Shown in pieces: positions 18,854-26,803 of a stretch of 64,000 nucleotides of DNA. Both the position numbers and the translations under genes were made by a program. Origin of the DNA: Algoriphagus marincola DSM 16067 (GTDB taxonomy: Bacteria; Bacteroidota; Bacteroidia; Cytophagales; Cyclobacteriaceae); NCBI RefSeq assembly GCF_000429405.1, contig NZ_AUBU01000015.1, positions 54,607 to 118,606 on the forward strand. Direction: 5' to 3'. The number at the start of each line of letters is the position of its first letter. Position 1 is the first letter of the stretch. The notes below the pieces were generated by a model. That model made no database searches, had not been told where the DNA came from, and worked only from the letters and a program-made list of their open reading frames with translations.

Positions 18854-19562
18854 CCTTTGTCAATTCTAAAAATATATCCTCCAATGTTCCACTCTCTCCT
18901 TGTTCGAAGGTCTGCTTTAAGTTGTCAAGGGTATCATTTCCGATGATATTTCCATTTTTCAAAATCATGATCCGATCTGCAATCGTCTCTACCGAATCAA
19001 TCAGGTGAGTACTGACTAGAATAGTCTTTCCAGCTTCTTTTAATTCTCGAAATATCCGTTTGGTATTTCGGATAGCCTTTGGATCCAAACCAATCATAGG
19101 TTCATCAAAAAACAACACCTGAGGATCCGGTAAGAGCGCACAGCAAATAGATACTTTTTGCCGCATGCCTTTCGAAAGGTCTTTTCCTAGTTTTTTGGCT
19201 TTATCCTCCAGATCGTATGTTTCTAACAATTCATGGCCTTTTGCCTTCCAGTCTCGTACGCCATAGGCTTGAGCTACGAATTGCAAATGCTCCTCTACCG
19301 TCAGCAAGTCATAAACATAAGGTGTCTCCGGGATGTAACTGAAAAGCCGTTTGGCCTCTATGGAAAGGTGATCGTATCCACCAATTCTGATTTCTCCGGA
19401 TGTTTTGCGTAGCAAGCCTACGATACATTTCATGGTGGTACTTTTACCAGCACCGTTTGGACCGAGTAATCCTACCACTTCACCTCCCTGAAGGTCGAAA
19501 GTGATGTCATTGACAGCGTTTTGCTTACCGTACTTTTTGATCAGATTTTGGACTTCCAGCAT
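18846..19562 (-). CDS. ABC transporter ATP-binding protein
   Basis: ATPase subunit (238 aa) energising the permease encoded directly downstream. Walker A is GPNGAGKST near residue 34, the signature is LSKGMRQKVSICCALL near 133, and Walker B is VLFFDEPMIGLD near 154, followed by a switch His in STHLIDS near 190. It resembles the single-domain ATPases of ABC-2 export systems. It is the first gene of a two-gene unit. The 94-base gap to the divergent 19657 gene must hold the promoters of both. Confidence 0.93.
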   Translation of the reverse strand: MLEVQNLIKKYGKQNAVNDITFDLQGGEVVGLLGPNGAGKSTTMKCIVGLLRKTSGEIRIGGYDHLSIEAKRLFSYIPETPYVYDLLTVEEHLQFVAQAYGVRDWKAKGHELLETYDLEDKAKKLGKDLSKGMRQKVSICCALLPDPQVLFFDEPMIGLDPKAIRNTKRIFRELKEAGKTILVSTHLIDSVETIADRIMILKNGNIIGNDTLDNLKQTFEQGESGTLEDIFLELTKDE

Positions 19563-19656
19563 AAAAGTGCAATTTGATTCTAAAACTAGGATACTTTAAT
19601 TGAAGTTTAGTAATTCTGGAACCTTTTTTGCCTGTGACTGACAAAATAGAAACGAT

Positions 19657-20265
19657 ATGAAGAAATTACTCACACTTTGCTTATTCATCGGACTTTCCAC
19701 TTTGACTTTTGCCCAACAGGCCGGAAAATTCCGAATCGGAATGGACTTAGGACCTGCTATCCCAAAAAATGGAGGCATAGGTGCATTGGTCAATATCGAA
19801 CCGAAAATCAATGTACGAGATAATCTCAATGTTGGTATTCGCCTTGGAATAGCCGGACTAGCCAAAGATGTGACGTATTTCGATATTTCGCAGGATTATG
19901 AAGGCGAGGTTTCGGCCAATGTATCCGTTTCAGGCACCTTGGATTATTACTTCAATAATGGAGGAAGTAATTTTGCCCCATACATCGGTGCTGGATTTGG
20001 CTATTATGCACTGAGCTCTGTAGAAATCGATGCTGACACCATTGATGATACCGATGTTGGAAATCTTGAAGCCAATTTCAAATGGTCACCAATGCTTCGT
20101 GCAGGTATCGAACTTGGAAGATTCAGGATGGGAGCAGAATATAATTTCATCCCTCCTTCAAACCTTCAGGACACCTCAGGAGCAGTGATTGGAGAGGCTG
20201 TCAATCAATATTTCGGATTTACGTTTGGATTCTATGTTGGCGGAGGCCGTTGGAGAAAAAGCTAA
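19657..20265 (+). CDS. Outer membrane beta-barrel protein
   Basis: Secreted protein of 202 aa with a clear signal peptide (MKKLLTLCLFIGLSTLTFAQ). The mature part shows alternating hydrophobic strands and glycine/aromatic turns (FGYYALSSVEID, FRMGAEYNFIPP), ending in strands such as YFGFTFGFYVGGG. This is the pattern of small eight-stranded outer-membrane barrels common in Bacteroidota. It is a lone gene, convergent with pyrB with only two bases between their stop codons. Function unknown. Confidence 0.78.
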   Translation: MKKLLTLCLFIGLSTLTFAQQAGKFRIGMDLGPAIPKNGGIGALVNIEPKINVRDNLNVGIRLGIAGLAKDVTYFDISQDYEGEVSANVSVSGTLDYYFNNGGSNFAPYIGAGFGYYALSSVEIDADTIDDTDVGNLEANFKWSPMLRAGIELGRFRMGAEYNFIPPSNLQDTSGAVIGEAVNQYFGFTFGFYVGGGRWRKS

Positions 20266-20267
20266 AA

Positions 20268-21194
20268 TTAGCTCCTGACTCCTGCCAAAAGATATAGAAC
20301 AGCCATTCGCACAGCTACCCCATTTTCTACCTGCTGCAATATAATTGCCTGCTTCGAGTCAGCCACGTCTGAGGAAAGCTCGACTCCACGATTAATTGGA
20401 CCTGGATGCATCACCACGATTTCTTTATCGAGTTGCTGGAGCATCTTTTTATTGATCCCGTAGTAAAGAGAGTATTCGCGAAGACTTGGAAAATACTTGA
20501 TTTGCTGCCTTTCCAATTGGATCCGAAGCACATTCGCCACGTCACACCAAGCTAAGGCTTTCCGGACATCCAATTCCACTTTTACTCCCAAGCTTTCAAT
20601 ATGCTTTGGCAAAAGCGTAATCGGTCCGCACACCATGACTTCGGCGCCGAGCTTTTGCAGGCAAAAGATATTTGAGAGTGCTACTCTTGAGTGTAATATA
20701 TCGCCAATGATTGCGATTTTCTTTCCTTGAAGATCGCCTAGCTTTTCTCTCATCGAAAATGCATCCAAAAGGGCTTGCGTAGGGTGCTCGTGCGTTCCGT
20801 CCCCTGCATTGACAATATTGGCACTGATATTTTTCGATAGAAAATGAGGTGCACCCGGGCTGCTATGTCTCATCACAACCATGTCCACTTTCATGGAAAG
20901 AATATTGTTGACAGTATCTACCAGTGTTTCTCCTTTTTTGACGGAGCTATTGCTGGAAGAAAAATTCACCACGTCTGCAGACAGTCTTTTTTCGGCTAGC
21001 TCAAAAGAAAGTCGTGTCCGGGTTGAGTTTTCAAAAAAGATATTGGCAATAGTAATGTCTCGAAGAGATGGCACTTTTTTGATCGGCCGGTTGATCACCT
21101 CTTTGAAGTTTTCCGCAGTATCCAGGATCAGATTTACATCCTCTTCAGTGAGGTTTTTGATTCCAAGAAGATGGCGGGTGCTGAGCTGAGACAT
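20268..21194 (-). CDS. pyrB: Aspartate carbamoyltransferase catalytic subunit
   Basis: Second step of pyrimidine synthesis: carbamoyl phosphate plus aspartate to carbamoyl aspartate (308 aa). The carbamoyl-phosphate loop FFENSTRTRLSFE lies near residue 53, HPTQALLDAFS near 138 and HPGPINRGVE near 263, all diagnostic for ATCase. It starts 3 bases after pyrR stops, giving a pyrR-pyrB unit. A regulatory PyrI subunit is not encoded nearby, fitting the pyrR-controlled class. Confidence 0.97.
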   Translation of the reverse strand: MSQLSTRHLLGIKNLTEEDVNLILDTAENFKEVINRPIKKVPSLRDITIANIFFENSTRTRLSFELAEKRLSADVVNFSSSNSSVKKGETLVDTVNNILSMKVDMVVMRHSSPGAPHFLSKNISANIVNAGDGTHEHPTQALLDAFSMREKLGDLQGKKIAIIGDILHSRVALSNIFCLQKLGAEVMVCGPITLLPKHIESLGVKVELDVRKALAWCDVANVLRIQLERQQIKYFPSLREYSLYYGINKKMLQQLDKEIVVMHPGPINRGVELSSDVADSKQAIILQQVENGVAVRMAVLYLLAGVRS

Positions 21195-21197
21195 AGG

Positions 21198-21746
21198 TTA
21201 TTTCTTTTCTTTTTCGGTGATCCAAACGGCATCTTCAGGCTGTCCTTGTGAGGCCCATTCGACGACTACATATTGAGAATCCAAGGTATTCACTCTTATC
21301 CCAAAATAATCCGGCATGATGGGATAGTCGCGGGTTAGTTTACGGTCAACCAAGACCATCAATTCCACTTTTTGAGGACGACCAAAGGCAATCATCGCAT
21401 CCATCGCGGCCCGTACGGATCGACCTTTGTAGAGTACATCATCTACGAGAATCACTTTCTTTCCCTCGACCAAAAAATTGATTTTTGTTTCATTTGCTTT
21501 TAGAGGAAAATCTCTCCTGCGAAAATCATCGCGGTGAAAAGTTGCATCCAAATATCCGGCGGGCACTTTTTCGCCTGAGACGATCTCGAGTTCTTTGACT
21601 ATGCGATCAAGAAGTACTATTCCTCTTGGCTGAAGCCCCAATAGCACAGTATTTTCAAAATTGTCGTGATTTTCGATCAGCTGATGGCAGAATCGTTTGA
21701 GGATAATCTGAATCTGCTGCTGATTTAAAACTAGCCTTTTTTGCAT
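21198..21746 (-). CDS. pyrR: PyrR bifunctional pyrimidine regulator/uracil phosphoribosyltransferase
   Basis: PyrR protein (182 aa) that binds pyr mRNA in response to UMP in Gram-positive bacteria and can act as a weak uracil phosphoribosyltransferase. The PRPP-binding motif VILVDDVLYKGRSVRAAMDA is present near residue 94. It leads the pyrR-pyrB pair. I looked for a PyrR-type anti-antiterminator upstream and saw none in the short gap before the 21783 gene, so RNA-level control is not supported by this sequence. Confidence 0.94.
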   Translation of the reverse strand: MQKRLVLNQQQIQIILKRFCHQLIENHDNFENTVLLGLQPRGIVLLDRIVKELEIVSGEKVPAGYLDATFHRDDFRRRDFPLKANETKINFLVEGKKVILVDDVLYKGRSVRAAMDAMIAFGRPQKVELMVLVDRKLTRDYPIMPDYFGIRVNTLDSQYVVVEWASQGQPEDAVWITEKEKK

Positions 21747-21782
21747 GGGTTGGATTTGCCGTAAATATAAAAAGAAAAATGA

Positions 21783-23390
21783 CTACCGAGGATCCTCCGG
21801 TTCGAAGAGTTCCCCTGCTACGAGTACTTTTGAAAAGAAAAATACCTCTTTGCTACTTGCTTGTCCATTTTCTCGCTGAAATCGGATTCGTTGAGTTCCG
21901 GTAAGTAAAAAATACCGATCATACCAATGGACAAGCTGAAGGCTCTCCATATTGGTCTCTGCTATTCGCTCATTTTCGTTGAGAAGTTCTAATTCAAAAT
22001 CCAAATTATCGAAGATTTTTTCTCCATCCTTGAAATAAGAAAGCCTAATCTTGTCGTCTCTTACATAGGCATGGTAGAATTCATTATCGACCACAGCAAT
22101 CTCACCAAAGGGAAGAATATAGTCTGTCAAGAGATCATCATATGTGGCGGAATTGTCCCAAATTACTCTTCCATCTTCCCCTAACTTGACAAAATGTGCT
22201 GAAATATAGCTCAACTCTGAATAAACTGCCTGTCTGCCCCGTCCCAAGGATCTGACATAAATTGGATCCAAAAAGTCAGAACTGTTAGTCATCCGACCCC
22301 AATCATTACTCCGGTAGGAGTTCGGCGCAGAAAGCGGTGCTCCTCGAGAATTAATAATATTATAATGATCAAAAAACAGGTAGGTACCATCCTGACCTTT
22401 TCGCACGTCACGAATCGTGTAAACATTGCGGATACTCGGTATCTTATCTCGGTCTACCTGTTTCAATACATCAGCGTCTTTTCTCGATTTTGACTTTTCG
22501 TCCAAGTAATTGAAAAAATTAGGAAAGTCTTCCAAGGTATAAAGTCTGCTCTCGTACTCCCCGAACTCATTGATATCCAGTCGGTACATTCCCAAGTAGG
22601 AATCCCTTCTTGCCAAGCCAAAAGAACCATACATTTCTTTTCGGTATGGCCCATCCTCCACAACCACTGCCTCGATGATTTCCTGGCTTTCCTCTCCAAA
22701 TTTATCCACCTTGACTTCCCGAAGGAGATTTCCTAGCAAATCATAGGTATTCAAAATCACCTCTGTACTGCGATAGGGTCCCTCTCGGCTAATGACCACC
22801 TCAAAAGCTTCCACCTCAGGCATTTTTCGGATTTGTAGGATTTGGGTGTCATTTCCATATACCCCCTGTACCGTATGCACGCTTTTGTCCATGAGGCTGT
22901 AAACCTGTACTGCCGGTCGCAAATTCGCTACACCCATAAAAATCGCCCGATCATTCTGAACCAAAAACTCTCTTAACTCCAGGTCAAGCAAATTATCCAG
23001 ACCATAGTCGAATCCCTGTTGACTTACTAAATCGATCTTGCGTACATATTTATCGCCGGTAATTCCGGTCCCCTTTTGAAACAAAATGTATAGAAAAGCT
23101 CCATCAAGGTCATAGCCAATCATGTCATAACCCGGCTGAACGGGAAGCTCAATCAATCCTGATTCGGTGTTCAATCCACGATCAAATACCATGTATTGAA
23201 AAACCCGTTCGCCAGAAAATGCTCGCTTGGCAATGGTACGGAATGCTATCATGCCATCGTCTGTCCTAACCATCTCAAAGAGTGGATCAAAATACTCGGA
23301 TTCGACTTCAAACCTAGAAACAAATTCCACCTGACTGAATCCAGGTAAGGTCACCAAAAAGGAAATCAAAAAAACCAGAAGAAATCTCAT
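21783..23390 (-). CDS. Secreted protein of unknown function, 535 aa
   Basis: I do not recognise this family. A signal peptide (MRFLLVFLISFLVTLPGFSQ) is followed by a long soluble protein with repeating short strands separated by polar turns (for example FLYILFQKGTGITGDKYVRK, GTYLFFDHYNIINSRG). This suggests a beta-propeller-like fold, but no clean repeat can be marked. It ends in an acidic FEPEDPR. Its start overlaps the last 4 bases of the EVE-domain gene, so the two are coupled, and pyrR follows 37 bases downstream. Probably periplasmic or surface-located. Confidence 0.65.
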   Translation of the reverse strand: MRFLLVFLISFLVTLPGFSQVEFVSRFEVESEYFDPLFEMVRTDDGMIAFRTIAKRAFSGERVFQYMVFDRGLNTESGLIELPVQPGYDMIGYDLDGAFLYILFQKGTGITGDKYVRKIDLVSQQGFDYGLDNLLDLELREFLVQNDRAIFMGVANLRPAVQVYSLMDKSVHTVQGVYGNDTQILQIRKMPEVEAFEVVISREGPYRSTEVILNTYDLLGNLLREVKVDKFGEESQEIIEAVVVEDGPYRKEMYGSFGLARRDSYLGMYRLDINEFGEYESRLYTLEDFPNFFNYLDEKSKSRKDADVLKQVDRDKIPSIRNVYTIRDVRKGQDGTYLFFDHYNIINSRGAPLSAPNSYRSNDWGRMTNSSDFLDPIYVRSLGRGRQAVYSELSYISAHFVKLGEDGRVIWDNSATYDDLLTDYILPFGEIAVVDNEFYHAYVRDDKIRLSYFKDGEKIFDNLDFELELLNENERIAETNMESLQLVHWYDRYFLLTGTQRIRFQRENGQASSKEVFFFSKVLVAGELFEPEDPR

Positions 23391-23785
23391 TGGGCCATTT
23401 TTAGGATTAATTCAAACTCATCTTTACCCACCGGTAAGACCGAAAGTCTAGACTGCTTTAGCATGGGTAAATCTGCCAATCGATCTTCAGCCTTTATTTG
23501 AGCTAATCTTACGGGATTTGTAAGCTTTTGATGCACAGAGAGCATAATCGCCGTCCAAGCCTCATCTTTTGGGTCAGGTAATGGGGATGAACTGACCTTA
23601 GCAATTCCAACCACTGCCTTTTCTTTTCCAGAGTGATAAAATAAAACCAAGTCTCCCTGCCCCATTTCACGGAGATAATTCCTCGCTTGATAATTACGAA
23701 CACCATCCCAAATATCCTCTTGCTGCTTTTCAAAATCATCCCAAGAGTAGGAATTGGGTTCACTTTTGACCATCCAATAATTCAT
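23387..23785 (-). CDS. EVE-domain protein
   Basis: Small cytosolic protein (132 aa) of the EVE/PUA-like fold, which binds modified bases in nucleic acids in characterised relatives. The start MNYWMVKSEPNSYSWDDF and the following WDGVRNYQARNYLREM and GDLVLFYHSG are hallmark sequences of the family (YcfA/THYN1-like). Length is normal for a single-domain member. It is the first gene of a unit with the 535-residue secreted protein, an odd pairing. The region between its start and the polX-like gene holds both divergent promoters. Confidence 0.9.
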   Translation of the reverse strand: MNYWMVKSEPNSYSWDDFEKQQEDIWDGVRNYQARNYLREMGQGDLVLFYHSGKEKAVVGIAKVSSSPLPDPKDEAWTAIMLSVHQKLTNPVRLAQIKAEDRLADLPMLKQSRLSVLPVGKDEFELILKMAQ

Positions 23786-23926
23786 AGCTCAATTTTCTAA
23801 TATTTTATTTCAGAAAGAAACCCCGTCGAATTAATTAACGGTTCTTATAAGATAAATGATCAGACTTTATTTTAAAACAAATAATGAAGACATTTGTCAT
23901 CATTCTGCAACCAAATTTTATTCGTT

Positions 23927-25636
23927 TTGGACCACAAGACCATCCTCAAAAAAATCAAGCTTACCATTCAGCTCATGGAGCTGCACGATGAAAACACATT
24001 CAAAATCCGTAGCTACCAGTCCGCTCTCAATTCGCTGGAGCGAGGCGATGCGGATATTATGGAGCTGAGTGAGGATGAATTGTCCAAAGTACCCGGAGTA
24101 GGAAAGAGCATTCTCGAAGCTATCAAAAGTCTGAAGGAAAGTGAAAGTTTCCCCCAGCTAGATCAGCTGCTGGAAAAAACTCCGCAGGGAATCCTGGAAA
24201 TCCTTCAAATCAAGGGATTGGGACCCAAAAAAGTGAAAACACTTTGGGAAGAATTGGGAATCACCTCCACTCATGAATTGATGGAAGCCTGTCAAAGTGG
24301 AAAGGTAGCCAAGATCAAAGGTTTTGGTGAAAAAACTCAAGATACGATCATTCAAAACCTAGAATTCAAAGCCTCCAATGCCGGAAAATGGCTTTATGCA
24401 GATATTGAGGAGGTATTGGAGAATCTTACAGAAAAACTTGAAAATGAGCTAAAGGAGTCTAAAGTCACCTTGGTTGGAGAATATGCCCGCAAAATGGAGA
24501 TCATTTCTCAGGCAGAATGGCTGGTTGGCGCAGGGAACATTTCGTCTATCAAAAAGAAAATTGAGGATTTGGAGGATTTTGAAATGGACGCTTCCCAGTC
24601 GGGGCCCTTTTCGATTAGAGGAAAAGTGAAATCTGTGGATCTGAAATTCACCATCCACCTTTGCAGTCTGAATGATTTCCCAGTGAAACAGTATGCACTT
24701 TGTGCCAGTCCACTTCATCTTCAAAGCAAAATCTCTGAAAACCTATCAATTGGAGATGCGCTGAGGGCGAATGGATTCAAAAACGATTCGGAATTTTTCT
24801 CCCAACACAAACTTCAGTACATCCCTGTAGAAATGCGGGAAGGCTACGGAGAAGTTCAGCTGGCTTTGGAAGAAAAGCTTCCTGATCTATTGGAAGAAAA
24901 GGACCTAAAAGGAATTCTTCACAATCACTCGACTTACAGCGACGGGAAGCATAGTCTGAGACAGATGGCAGAATATTGTAAGGAGTTGGGATATGAATAT
25001 TTGGGAATTTCTGACCACTCACGTACAGCTAGCTACGCAGGGGGCCTAGAGATCGAAAAGGTCCAAAAACAGCAAGAAGAAATTAACCAATTGAATAAGG
25101 AATTGGCTCCTTTCAAAATCTTCAAAGGGATTGAATCGGATATCCTCGGGGATGGGAGTCTGGACTATCCTGATGAGGTCTTGGGAAGTTTCGACTTCAT
25201 TGTATCGTCCATCCATTCTATCCTAAACATGGACATCAAGCGTGCTACAAGTCGACTACTTGCTGCAATTGAAAATCCTTACACCACCATCCTTGGACAT
25301 CCTACTGGAAGATTACTTCTCAGACGGGAAGGATATCCGATCGATCACAAAACCATCATCGATGCCTGTGCAAAGCATCAGGTAGCCATAGAAATCAATG
25401 CAAATCCTTGGCGTTTGGACCTGGACTGGAGATGGGTTCGCTATGCCATGGACCAAGGAGTGATGCTCTCCATCAATCCCGACGCACATGAAATGGATGG
25501 CTACGGGGACATGAAGTACGGGGTCTTAGTTGGACGAAAAGGAGGACTAACTAAAGAAATGACCCTGAATGCCCTAAGCCTGAATGAAATTGAAAACTAT
25601 TTCTCCAAAAGAAAAAAGGAGTTGACCCAAAAATAG
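23927..25636 (+). CDS. polX: PolX-like protein: helix-hairpin-helix, degenerate polymerase and PHP domains
   Basis: PolX-family protein (569 aa from a TTG at 23927). Residues 1-90 are the HhH 8-kDa-like region (GVGKSILEAIK), about 90-155 hold a second HhH, 165-300 are the polymerase palm and 330-565 the PHP phosphoesterase. PHP metal motifs look intact: HNHSTYSDGK, GISDHSRTAS, GIESDILGDG, SSIHS, LGHPTGR and NPDAHE. The palm motif GS-RR-DxD is replaced by VGEYARKMEI and AEWLVGAG, so nucleotidyl transfer is probably lost while VDLKF remains. The N-terminus MDHKTILKKIKLTIQLMEL fits relatives. An in-frame TTG at 23894 is also possible but would add a non-homologous stretch. Confidence 0.88.
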   Translation: MDHKTILKKIKLTIQLMELHDENTFKIRSYQSALNSLERGDADIMELSEDELSKVPGVGKSILEAIKSLKESESFPQLDQLLEKTPQGILEILQIKGLGPKKVKTLWEELGITSTHELMEACQSGKVAKIKGFGEKTQDTIIQNLEFKASNAGKWLYADIEEVLENLTEKLENELKESKVTLVGEYARKMEIISQAEWLVGAGNISSIKKKIEDLEDFEMDASQSGPFSIRGKVKSVDLKFTIHLCSLNDFPVKQYALCASPLHLQSKISENLSIGDALRANGFKNDSEFFSQHKLQYIPVEMREGYGEVQLALEEKLPDLLEEKDLKGILHNHSTYSDGKHSLRQMAEYCKELGYEYLGISDHSRTASYAGGLEIEKVQKQQEEINQLNKELAPFKIFKGIESDILGDGSLDYPDEVLGSFDFIVSSIHSILNMDIKRATSRLLAAIENPYTTILGHPTGRLLLRREGYPIDHKTIIDACAKHQVAIEINANPWRLDLDWRWVRYAMDQGVMLSINPDAHEMDGYGDMKYGVLVGRKGGLTKEMTLNALSLNEIENYFSKRKKELTQK

Positions 25637-25715
25637 AACTCCACACAGCTCAGAAGATTCCTTATCTTCACAAAAATCCAAGTATTTATCATGAAATCAA
25701 GCGCGGCGCAAGAGT

Positions 25716-25924
25716 CACACACTGGGATGCCCCGATGGACCGGGGAATGCTTGCGAAGATTCTCCCGAATCAAGTTCGGGACAAGCTATGTGACCATTTA
25801 AAAGCAATTATAAACAGATGAAATGCCCATGAGACGATGCTTCTCACACAGAGGGATGCCCCGATACATCGGGATAGGGCATTCCATCTGACCATTAAAA
25901 ATCAAATAATAAACAGATGAAATG
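25716..25924 (+). repeat. Imperfect tandem duplication of a gene leader
   Basis: Two related units, about 25716-25826 and 25843-25924, share CACACWSWGGGATGCCCCGAT-type starts and a 3' part, TGACCATTtAAAA to AAACAGATGAAATG. The second copy supplies the ATG of the 25917 gene. The first copy opens an ATG at 25818 that stops after four codons (MKCP). Each unit also carries a GC-rich inverted repeat (CCCGAA/TTCGGG in the first, CCCGAT/ATCGGG in the second). Confidence 0.7.
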
Positions 25925-26204
25925 GACTGACCTGCCGGAAGGCGTACTACTACAACGATCATTTTTATTCGGTATCGTAGGAATAATCTTAGCCACCTTG
26001 TCGATTTTTAATACACAATTTCAATTGGTAGAGGCTCCGATGGGCCCTTTAAATGGAGTTGCGATGCTTCTTCAGTTTTTCGGATTGAGCCTAGCCATCA
26101 TGGTGATGAGAAAGAGGAAAGTAAAAAAGGAAGACATGGAAAAAGCGAAAGTGATGACCTTGGTGCTTGGGGTGGCCTTATTATTTTTCATTTTATCTCT
26201 TTAA
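25917..26204 (+). CDS. Small two-helix membrane protein
   Basis: A 95-residue protein with three hydrophobic stretches (about 12-30, 42-62 and 76-95) and a basic cytosolic loop (MRKRKVKKEDMEKAK, about 61-75). I do not recognise a family. The start codon sits inside the second copy of a duplicated leader, and its first codons ATGAAATGG are almost repeated in the first copy. The coding sequence has ordinary codon use for this genome region and no frame breaks, so it is probably real, but function is unknown. Confidence 0.6.
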   Translation: MKWTDLPEGVLLQRSFLFGIVGIILATLSIFNTQFQLVEAPMGPLNGVAMLLQFFGLSLAIMVMRKRKVKKEDMEKAKVMTLVLGVALLFFILSL

Positions 26205-26234
26205 AAAAATCACTCATAAAGTAAAAAATTGCGT

Positions 26235-26257
26235 TGATTAGGAGAATATTCTAATCA
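26235..26257. promoter_or_regulatory. Inverted repeat before the 26267 gene
   Basis: TGATTAG and CTAATCA form a perfect seven-base inverted repeat around a nine-base centre, ending 9 bases before the ATG at 26267. It could be an operator or an RNA hairpin hiding the start; the sequence does not say which. Confidence 0.4.
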
Positions 26258-26266
26258 TCAGGTAAA

Positions 26267-26743
26267 ATGAAGAAAATCAAAATCCTTTCAGCACTCCTTT
26301 TGGCCCTTGTATTTCAGGCCACCTACGCTCAGCAAATGAGCAACACCGGTCAAAAACCAACGGAATTTAAAGTAGTCACGGTAGTCGAATCCATCGTACC
26401 CATGGGATTAGGCCGCTCACGAATCATCGACAGTCAGACGCAGGTAGACGCCTCCAACTTCACTACCGAAAGAACTGACGGAAAGAAAAGCAATCAAAAC
26501 GAAATTGAGCGAGGCAAGATCAAGGTAGATGAACTCGAAGAAACCAAACTTTTGAACTTCTTCAGTGCCACCGGAATCAACTTCCAAAATATCGCTTCGA
26601 ATGATGCGGTAATCGCATCAAAAATTAACAGCATGCTGATGGAAGGTTGGAACTTAACGTATGTCACCTCGGGAGTAGAAAGTGATGCCGGTGCAGATGA
26701 TGGACAGGGGATATTCGTTACCCGATTATTCTTTTCGAGATAG
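26267..26743 (+). CDS. Secreted protein of unknown function, 158 aa
   Basis: A signal peptide (MKKIKILSALLLALVFQATYAQ) is followed by about 135 residues with no motif I recognise. The centre has FKVVTVVESIVPMGLGRSRI and a Lys/Asn-rich stretch, and the end has GWNLTYVTSGVESDAGADDG, leading to a terminal FVTRLFFSR. The mature part mixes strands and polar loops and probably sits in the periplasm or outer membrane. It stands alone, preceded by an inverted repeat and followed within a few bases by a strong terminator shared with the convergent clpC. Confidence 0.7.
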   Translation: MKKIKILSALLLALVFQATYAQQMSNTGQKPTEFKVVTVVESIVPMGLGRSRIIDSQTQVDASNFTTERTDGKKSNQNEIERGKIKVDELEETKLLNFFSATGINFQNIASNDAVIASKINSMLMEGWNLTYVTSGVESDAGADDGQGIFVTRLFFSR

Positions 26744-26745
26744 TC

Positions 26746-26790
26746 AAAAAAAATCCCGAGACTTTTGATCTCGGGATTTTAAGTTTTTCT
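26746..26790. terminator. Bidirectional terminator between 26267 gene and clpC
   Basis: ATCCCGAGA and TCTCGGGAT form a nine-pair stem with a CTTTTGA loop. An A-run precedes it and a T-rich tract follows it, so it can serve both convergent genes. Confidence 0.88.
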
Positions 26791-26803
26791 GAATATACAT
26801 TAC

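Noticed and set aside
21747..21782. PyrR-type RNA attenuator upstream of pyrR
   Set aside because: The gap is too short and shows no antiterminator/terminator pair.
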